Below, one piece after another: positions 56,236 to 64,000 of a stretch of DNA of 64,000 nt. This DNA is from Paraphaeosphaeria minitans. Lineage: Eukaryota; Ascomycota; Dothideomycetes; Pleosporales; Didymosphaeriaceae. The DNA lies in the NCBI GenBank assembly GCA_015832175.1, contig WJXW01000007.1, positions 2,418,001 to 2,482,000 of the forward strand, given 5' to 3'. How positions within the stretch are numbered: the first letter of the stretch is position 1; each line of letters opens with the position of its first letter. The notes beneath the pieces are model-generated. The model did no database searches and was not told the DNA's origin. It was given only the letters and a program-made list of their open reading frames with translations. Both the position numbers and the translations under genes were made by a program.

Positions 56236-58429
56236 CTTAAATTCCTAGGACACATTATTACTATAGAAGAAATTAAGATAGCACTAAGTAAAGTTAAATA
56301 TATTAAGAACTAGCTAATACTAAAGACAGCCAAGAATATCTAAGAATTCTTAGGATTCTATAGATTTAACTAACAATTCATCTAAAATTACGTAAAGGTT
56401 ACAATACCTTTAATAAATTTTATAAAGAAGGACGTACCCTTTAAATAGATAAATAAGTGCAGAATGTTATTCTAACTCCTTAAGATAGTATGTATTATAA
56501 AACCTATCCTTATTTATTTTAGAAGTAATAAACTACTGCGCTTTAAAATAGACACTAGCAATCTTACGCTAGGCGCCTATACTAAATAAGAATGTAATAG
56601 TAAATAGCACCTAATTGCCTATTACTTATGCAAATTTAATAACGCCAAAACACAATACAACATATATAATAAAGAACTCTACGCTATTATTAAAGCCTTA
56701 AAGCACTAGAGGATTTACGCGCTTAGTTACTTAACGCTAGAAATCTATATAAATTATAAGAACCTTCTAAGGTTCACAATAACAAAAGAACTTACGCTAT
56801 AATAATAAAGATAGTTGCAAACTATAAGGTAGTATAAGTTTAAAATCATCTATGTAGCTAGGAAAGAAAATAGCAGAGTAGACGCTCTTAGCTAATAAAG
56901 TAATCTAATAAAAGAAAAGGTAAAAACCTTCTTTGCAATCCTTCGCAAAGCTAAAGATAAATCTCTAGAGCTAATAGTAGAACTAAATTAACTTTTAGTA
57001 ATTAACTAAGAAGTTCTAGAACATCTACAGACTAAAATCATCTAATAATACCACAATAACCCTATGTACAGACACCTAGGCATCACGAAAATAATAGAAC
57101 TTATCTAAAGGAATTACACCTTTAAAGAAATTAAGGAAGCTGTAATAACTTATATCTATAAATATACAGAATACTAGAGAAATAAACATAGTACACATCT
57201 TAAATATAAAGAGATATAAGTAATTAGAATACTAATAGCACTATAGGAAGACATCGCTATAGATTTTATTATAGGAATTCTAAACTCTAAGAATCTAACA
57301 ACAGGAATTAAATACGATAGTATACTAGTAATAGTCTACTAACTAACTAAGTATATTAAGCTCATTCTATGCCTTAAGAGAATAATAACAAAGGAACTCG
57401 CCTTTCTTATTCTAAACTAACTAATTAGATACCACAGAATCCTAAAAATAATTATTAGCGATAAAGACAAGCTCTTTACGTTAAATTATTAGATAACACT
57501 TATAGCTCTACTTAAAATAAAATAAAAGCTATTAACAGCTTACTATCTACAAATAAATAGACAGATAGAACGTATAAACCAAACTATAGAAACGTACCTA
57601 CGCATTTACTGCAACAGTTAAAAGAATAACTAGGTTTTATTACTACCTATAGCACAGTTAGCCTATAATAACAAAGTATTAGCAGCATTAGGACATACAC
57701 TATTCTATATAAACTATAGAAGACACCTACATCTCTTTAATTAACAATTTCCTACGATAATTAAAGCAAAAGAAGCTATAGATATAGTAGAAAATATAAA
57801 GAAAATACACTAATAACTCTAAAAGAATCTTAAAAAAGCTTAGCAGTAATTAATTTTATACTAAAACTAAAAACAAAAAATAGCACCTTAGCTAAAAAAA
57901 GGGGATAAAGCATATCTACTTACAAAGAACCTTTAAACTTAGAAGAAGAAACACAAGAAACTAGATTATATTAAGGTTAGACTATTTTATATTTCTAAGC
58001 AAATATTACTAGTAAACTACAAGTTAGAACTACCGCCAGATGCAAAGATACACCTAGTATTCTATATATTACTACTAGAACTAGCAGACCCCAATACACT
58101 AGTTAAAACCACCTTCTACTACTAGACTAAAGAAGAAAACAAATTTAAGGTTAAAAAAATTCTAGAATACAATTAGCATAACAACGCGTACCTTATTAAG
58201 TAGAAAGGTTACCTATATAGTAAAAACACTTAGAAACCAAAGAACTACCTAGGAAACTATTAATAAAAGATTAAAGAATTCTATTAATAGACTTACTTAA
58301 GACAGTAATGCTAAAGAATTATCCTAGAACTTAGGAGGCAGGTTGTCTATTATAGACTATATAGATGTGCTAAGTTTAGCTAGACTAGTGGGCTAAGTAG
58401 GATAGGCTGTGTCCTCCTCTAACTCTAAC

Positions 58430-58850
58430 TCTATTAGCGCAGCACTCTCTACTGCGATAATCTTACTAGTACGCTTTTTATTCTATACTAATTATTTTAA
58501 TAACTAATCCTCTTTTACGCGTGCTACGCGTAGGGCTTTAAATACTATATTTTATTCTTTTTGCGCCTCTAATATTTGCGCCTCTAACTTCTTCTTCTTA
58601 GTAATTAACCGCAAGAACTTGTTCTTAGTAATAGCTATATTACACTTTAAGCCTTATTTCTAACACTTACTACACTTCCCTAAGCTAATATAGACTTTAT
58701 AAATATAGGAGTATAATTTACAGAAGGAGCACTTTAACACTATAACTACTCTGTAGTTTTTAATAGTAGAGATAAAGCTGTAATAACGCTTTATAGAATT
58801 ATAGTTAGTAGGCATAATTCTTTAGAATAAAGAATAGAAAGGGAGGGGAT
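58430..58850 (-). pseudogene. Antisense Cys-rich, Lys/Glu-rich small protein remnant in gypsy A
   Basis: The minus strand reads from an ATG at about 58,813 (MPTNYNSIKRYYSFISTIK). A Cys cluster follows (KCSFCKL, then GKCSKC), then a Lys/Glu coiled segment (ITKKKKLEAQILEAQKE) and a Glu-rich end, broken by several TAG/TAA. It lies between chromodomain and 3' LTR. Antisense frames in this position are known from some fungal and other gypsy elements; what this one does is unknown. Confidence 0.5.
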
Positions 58851-58852
58851 AA

Positions 58853-59263
58853 TGTTATGTACTAGATAACAACGTAGGACTTAGGCACTTATAAAGGTAT
58901 AATAAAGTAACAATAGGGTTATAAATATAATAAAGAGACGCTAAGTAACTTAGATTAGGTTATATAATACGCTTAGTTACTTAGCGGCACTAAGTAGTAG
59001 AGTAGGTCACGTAAAGTGTTTAGTTACTTAGTAGCACTAAGCAGCGGAGTAGTCTTAGTATATAGGAACGTAAGGATAGGCTCTCTATACTTATATTTAA
59101 TCTGTTTATTAATCTATTGTTTGGATTCTAGTAGACTAAATTGTTAACTCATTACACTTCGCAAGATACTATCGTATTAACAAGACTTTCCACCTTCTGT
59201 AAGTACTCCTGCCCAAGAACTAACCTTAACCCTTTAGGACTAGCTACCCTCTTGGATTTAATA
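58853..59263 (+). repeat. 3' LTR of gypsy A (411 bp)
   Basis: It begins TGTTATGTACTAG and ends GGATTTAATA, followed by the ATACC duplication. Confidence 0.94.
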
Positions 59264-62200
59264 ATACCTTTAAGGTTAACACTTTAAAGTCTTAACAGAT
59301 TATTATAACCTTTAATAGTTTATAGACACTAAGACGCTTATATTACGTTACGTCTAGTTGTACTTTACCCTAAGTAAGTATAACTTTATTATAACTTATA
59401 GGGCAGGATTAACAAATCCAGCAAACAGCCTATTAAGGCGCCTAGACTATATACTTAGCACCTAGAATACTAAGCAGAAGAATAATAAAGCCTTTATTAA
59501 ACCTTTAGCTAATCTATTATTAGAAAGGCAAGGCGGATACGCTCTAGTCTCTACTCTCTCTACCTATTTTAAGAACTAAATAGGATAGGGTAATAAGCCC
59601 TATTAAGAGACTAACCCCTCTAGAAGTTAAATAAGATAGGGTAATAGGCCCTATAAAGATACCTATTACTTTAAGAGGTTAGATAAGGGTAGTTTTAGTA
59701 ACTACCTCTCCTTAAAGGACTAAGAGGCTATTAAATCTAAAGATTTAAACTTATTAGATAATAAGGTTAATAAGTTGGCGTAATCTAGTCTAAGTGGCTG
59801 CAGCTTAGAACTAACTAGCCTAGTGTAGCTTAAGTCTCCCTTAAAGCGTATAAAAGCTATTAAGAGCTGCTATAATAGCCCTCTTTTAGGACATTTTAGT
59901 GTAACTTAAACACTTAAGCGCGTTTAATAGAAGTTTCGCTAGACTAGTATAAATAAAGAGGTCACTAACTATATTTATAACTGTAAGCGGTACTAACAGG
60001 TAACCTATAAAAGATATAAGCCTTATAGTCTTTTACAGCAGCTTTCTATCCTAGATTGTCTATAGCAGCACGTAATAATAGACTTTATTACTAATCTACC
60101 ACTAAGTCGCTTCTTAGGACTAATATATAACGCTATCTTAGTAATTATTAATTAATTTTCCAAGATAACTTATTATATACTAGCCTAGATAGATTAGGAT
60201 AGCACTAACCTAGCTTAGGCTTAGATTTATAAGGTTATTAGACTTTATAGTAATCTAGAGAGTATTCTCTTAGATAGAGGACTAGTAATAAAAGCAAAAT
60301 ACTAGGATACTTTCTATTATTACTTAAACTTAAGGAGGGTTTAAACCTTAGCTTTTTACTCTTAGACTAATAGGTAAACAGAACGCTAGAACTAAACACT
60401 AGAATAATACTTACAAATCTTCTGCTCCCTAGAGTAAGATAATTAGGTAATATAGATCTCTTTAGTAGAATATATGTACAATAATAGCAAACATTTAGTA
60501 ATAGGGTACACACTGTACTAAGTGTGCTTTAGATATAATCCCTTTAACCTAACCTAGCCTAATATACCGCTAGGTGGCGGGGAAAGCCTAAGGGGCTACT
60601 AAATAGTGTTAAGATTAATAGAAATATACATAAATGCAAAAAAAAAGCTATAAGTAGTATAGAAGTACTAAAAATCTATTTGTAATAAGAAGAGAACCCC
60701 TTTGCAACTTAATAAAGGTAATAAGGTATAGATTTTAAGCAGAAATCTAAAGTCTGTATAACTAAATAAGAAAATAGACTAGAAATTCCTAGGCCCTAGA
60801 GTAGTAGATAAGTATATTAGCTCTCCACCTACAGCCTACTAAGTAAACCTACCTAAATTAGGTAAGGTTTATTTAGTGTTTTATCCTTCCTTACTAGAAC
60901 TATACAAACTGCGTAAGAAACCACCCTACTAACAACCGCTAATTAAAGACATATTACGCTAATATAGCGATAATGTGTATAAAGTAGACTATATTGTTAA
61001 TAGACAACAAAATAAGTTAGGATAATAGGAATACCTTATTAAATAGAGTAGATATAATCTAGAAGAAAACTCTTAGAAACCTACTATATTAATTAGTAGA
61101 AATGCGCTTAAAGAGTTCTAGAAAAAGCTTAAGATATCCCTAAGAAGGTTAATAACTATACTTCTAGAGGTAAAGAAGAGAGGTTGTAGGCGACCTCCTT
61201 TAAAAGGGAAAACTAGCGAACGCTAAGAACCTATATAAAAATGTTAGTCTAAGTTAGACCTACCTACCTAGCACAAAATGTCCTAATTTAGTACAATATG
61301 CGAATATTAACTTATAATTAGATACTATAGACCCTTTTATCTTTTTAAAAACCCCACGTGTCTCCTATAGGGAGTTTAGTGGATAGTTAGCTAGTCAGGT
61401 AGGGTGTTTTAATAGGTACAGGAATACTAATTAGTATATACGACACCCTTTAAAATTGTTAAAGGACAAGGATAATGTTAGTAACATTACAATTCTAGCA
61501 CAATCTAGTACATATTAGTACAATCTAGCACAATCTAGATTAAATTATATTATTGTGAGGCAGAAAGCCTCTTATTACCTAAAACAGGGTTAACAACTAA
61601 CTAAAATAGGAACCTATGTTAAAATGTCGCCTATTTATAGGCAATAGCCCAAAAAGCTAGGTAAATATGCTATTTAAAATTAACTAACGCTAGATTATTA
61701 CTATTCTTGCTAAATTCTGCTATTATATTCCTATTCACGCTAATTTATGCTATACTATACTATATTGTGCCTATTTAGGCTGTGTAGTGCCGTATTACGT
61801 CCTTATTTAAACAATTAATCCTAATAACTCTTATTAGAGCTACTTTAAGTCGCTAGGCCTTTAGTATAGAAAGAAGTTATAAAATAGCGATTAAAGTATA
61901 CTAACTTCTTCGTATTAGTACTATTAATAGGTGGGAAGTTCGCTAGGGGCTTAGAAATAGTAAATAAGTCTAGGTTACGCCTCTTTACGCTATAACACGC
62001 TAAAGTAAGAGTAGCTAGCATAAATATAACCTTAGCATCCCTATAAGCGGCTTCTAGTTAGGCTTTAGCGTTAGCTGTAGCAGTTTCTGCTAAAAAGATG
62101 TTAAGGCTAGTTAGGATAGTTACGTAGGGATAGCTAGGGACCTATTACGCTAGTTAGTGCTAACGTGCTCTAAATAGTACTATAGTGTATTTATACTAGA

Positions 62201-62839
62201 GCCTTAGCTTTATATAAAGAGATTACTTTATCTTCTAACTTTATTTCGCGCTTAATATAACAAGCCTTAGCCTTAAGTGCCTTTCTAGAGCAAGAATAAC
62301 TATATAGGAGTACACTAGAGTCAGCGCACTTGTCTTTAAGCATAAAGGCCCTATTATAGGCCTAGAACTTCTTACCGTACCTACGTAAGTCCTTATGTAC
62401 TAATTAGCGCTAATTTGTGCTAAATTACACTAAATAGTACCTATACTTATTTAGCTCTGCTATAATATGTATAGCTATAGCTATTATTTTTTTATTAGCC
62501 TCTATCTTTAGCTTTTACACTTTAAGGAGCGCGTTCTCCTTATTCTATAACAAAGAGGCGATAAGTTTAGCTATAAGTTGTAATTAGCCTTTAGCAAGAT
62601 TAGCTAGAGCTATAATATACTTTAGGTCCTTACACTAGACCTTATATTCCTCTTTAGCAGCTTTATAGGACACTTAGGCTGTAGTATTAGCTTCCTTAGA
62701 CGCTGCGACTAAGGCTTAGACGTCTATTCCTAGGATAAACCTAAGATAGACTTTAAGGGTCTTAAGGAGCCTAAGTACCTTAAATAGGGGCTATATACGC
62801 CTATTAGTACCTAATAGTGCTAAATAGCGCTTAATAACA

Positions 62840-63085
62840 CTACAAAGTAACTTACTACAAAGCATAAGGTGCCCTTATCTAAATAATTACTACACTTCTT
62901 GTAGTAGTAACCTTTAAATTATAATAATTCCTATTTGTTATTATTTAGGTCTATTACGCATATAGTGTCTAATTCTAGAACACTACGCTCTACTATAATT
63001 CTAATGCATCTAACACATAGTATTTTAGTATAAAGTCTATTAGTCTTAATCGCATTAATATAATAGTTACAAAGAGAGCGCTTCT
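62840..63085 (-). pseudogene. Antisense Cys-rich protein remnant in gypsy C
   Basis: On the minus strand, PKKRSLCNYYINAIKTN is followed by LCVRCIRIIVERSVLELD and, after two stop codons, by YYYKKCSNYLDKGTLC. Regularly spaced Cys (CxxC and a later C...C) suggest a small zinc-binding protein. A Lys/Ala-rich coil-like stretch seems to continue toward about 62,550 in a shifted frame. Position matches the antisense remnant of gypsy A. Function unknown. Confidence 0.5.
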
Positions 63086-63788
63086 TAGGTAGAGCTATTA
63101 TAATTTGCGATAATTAGTACTAATTTGTGCTAATTAGTGCTAACTAATGCTAATTACTACCTATTAGTGCTAATTAGTGTTAATTATTATTAAAGATATA
63201 CAAAAAGTATTAAATATATACTAAAAAGGTATAACGTGCAACTCTTTAGTATAGTTAGTGCTAAGTTGCGCTAGAATACGCTAATCTAAGGGCCGCATAA
63301 TGTTACTTACTACAAGAAAATATAAGTAGAGAATAGGTCTAAAAGCCCTAGGCAATAGAATAACTACCCTACCACTAAGACGCTAGTTACTAGCGTAGTT
63401 ACGTACCACACTAGCGCAGATAGCGATATCTTACCTTACCTAAGCAGAAATAGTTATAATCTAACACAACGGGCGCCTAAGTGCCGCATAAATTTATTAT
63501 AACAATTTAGGCACTATCTAGAATAAAATAGTATAAATAGGAACAAACTAGGACCTAATCCTCCTTATTGTCTATAATTAAGCTATCTTAAAAATAGTAG
63601 GACCTTTTAGATCCTCTAACATTAGGCTTACTGCTAAGTTTAAGAAGTAGGGATAGTTAAAGGCCTATACTAACTACTAGGTACTAATAGAGCTAGTTAG
63701 TGCTAATAAAGGACTAATAGTAATAAATAGTAAAGGGACTTACTAAATGCTTTACTCTTAGGACAAGAGATCCCTTAAAGGGGGATAA

Positions 63789-64000
63789 TATTAGAACCCT
63801 AGGTACCTAGCTAGACTCTAGGATAGCAAAGGCTAGCTAGATGCAGGTGGAGATCACCTAATCTAAGGCTATATAGTTCTATCGCTAACAGAGTAATCTG
63901 GCAGCGATTCGTCTATCCTCTATCCTCTATCCTATATCCTACTATACAATCCACTATTGTTTCACATCTAAAGCTGAAGCTACATTGCTCGTGCCTAACT
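63789..64000 (+). repeat. 3' LTR of gypsy C (runs to window end)
   Basis: It begins TATTAGAACCCTAGGTACC, aligned base for base with 49348-49559 for 212 bp. Confidence 0.9.

Larger units (their letters stand above)
52680..59263 (+). mobile_element. Gypsy A: complete Ty3/gypsy chromovirus nested in gypsy C
   Basis: Two 411-bp LTRs (52680-53090, 58853-59263) start TGTTA and are flanked by the 5-bp duplication ATACC (52675-52679, 59264-59268). The gag zinc knuckle at about 53,965-54,015 reads CFICGKLGYIARNC, with the usual His changed to Tyr. Protease-like sequence lies near 55,030-55,330 and the reverse transcriptase at 55,640-56,240 with an intact YIDD. RNase H is at about 56,500-56,890, the integrase at about 57,040-57,830 and a chromodomain at about 58,140-58,262. 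It is the youngest visible insertion by nesting, yet nearly every frame is closed by RIP-type stops. The same family is present as fragments at 28,030 and 47,590. Confidence 0.94.
49348..64000 (+). mobile_element. Gypsy C: Ty3/gypsy chromovirus, split by nested gypsy A; 3' end at window edge
   Basis: LTR sequence at 49348-49559 recurs at 63789-64000, preceded there by the purine tract AAAGGGGGATAA. Gag-like sequence lies at about 49,800-50,850. The reverse transcriptase is at about 51,560-52,180 (RGWIYYLKSLASAPILFIKKKN; active site now YLDN near 52,003). RNase H starts at about 52,440, is interrupted at 52,679 and resumes at 59,269 (FKVLTDYYN, then NFIITYRAGLTNPA). The integrase is at about 59,960-60,560 (DFITNLPLSRFLG near 60,080) and the chromodomain at 60,970-61,120. 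Removing the nested copy and one TSD restores the RNase H reading frame. About 2.6 kb between chromodomain and 3' LTR carries antisense Cys-rich coding remnants. Without the insert the element is about 8 kb. All frames are dead. Confidence 0.9.

Noticed and set aside
1..64000. tRNA or rRNA genes
   Set aside because: I searched by eye for tRNA arm patterns and rRNA-like conserved runs and found none I could defend; a covariance-model scan would settle it.

Overview
The window looks like nuclear DNA of a filamentous ascomycete, probably a dothideomycete of the Pleosporales type. The support is inference from several features. Introns are short (45-70 nt) with GTRNGT-like donors. The gene content is fungal: a Pth11/rhodopsin-like receptor, an AA9 lytic polysaccharide monooxygenase, GH16 and P450s. 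ACCTAGGTAGGT-type promoter motifs occur. There is an abrupt switch from balanced-GC gene space to AT-rich DNA carrying the marks of repeat-induced point mutation (RIP).

Bases 1 to about 25,130 are gene space. In order they hold a broken rhodopsin/Pth11-like membrane protein gene (-); an intact three-exon cytochrome P450 (+); a GH16 glucanase gene broken by a frameshift at its active site (+); an intact four-exon AA9 LPMO (+); a FAD-dependent monooxygenase gene with a premature stop and a lost splice acceptor (-); a secreted Ala/Lys/Glu-rich protein built from phase-1 mini-exons (-); a foldback MITE; a 3 x 43 bp minisatellite; a 928-residue ankyrin protein with a PigL/STAND-type N-terminus (+); two unrecognised intracellular proteins (+); and a second intact P450 (-). 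The genes do not form an obvious pathway. They read as an accessory, lifestyle-related set (secreted plant-wall enzymes, oxidative enzymes, a receptor, a recognition-type repeat protein) in which three of nine genes are broken.

From about 25,130 to the end (39 kb) the DNA is a nest of dead LTR retrotransposons with stop codons every few residues. Only one open stretch over 60 codons survives, a reverse-transcriptase core at 56,014. I resolve three Ty3/gypsy families and one Ty1/copia family. Gypsy B is complete (30,846-37,368, 216-bp LTRs, TSD ACTAA). A copia body (about 40,532-46,080) has three scattered LTR copies. Gypsy C (49,348 to beyond the window) has LTRs of at least 212 bp. Gypsy A is complete (52,680-59,263, 411-bp LTRs, TSD ATACC) and sits inside the RNase H region of gypsy C. 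Two further gypsy A fragments lie at 28,030-29,365 (-) and 47,590-49,347 (+).

I found no convincing new defence, toxin or CRISPR-like system. The best leads are the modular secreted protein, the ankyrin protein's about 92-residue super-repeat, the clustered gene breakages, a GC-rich island surviving inside RIP-mutated gypsy C, antisense Cys-rich frames at the 3' ends of the gypsy elements, and an unidentified degraded protein at 38,640-39,590. All gene models were made by eye. Intron calls rest on frame continuity and splice dinucleotides only.
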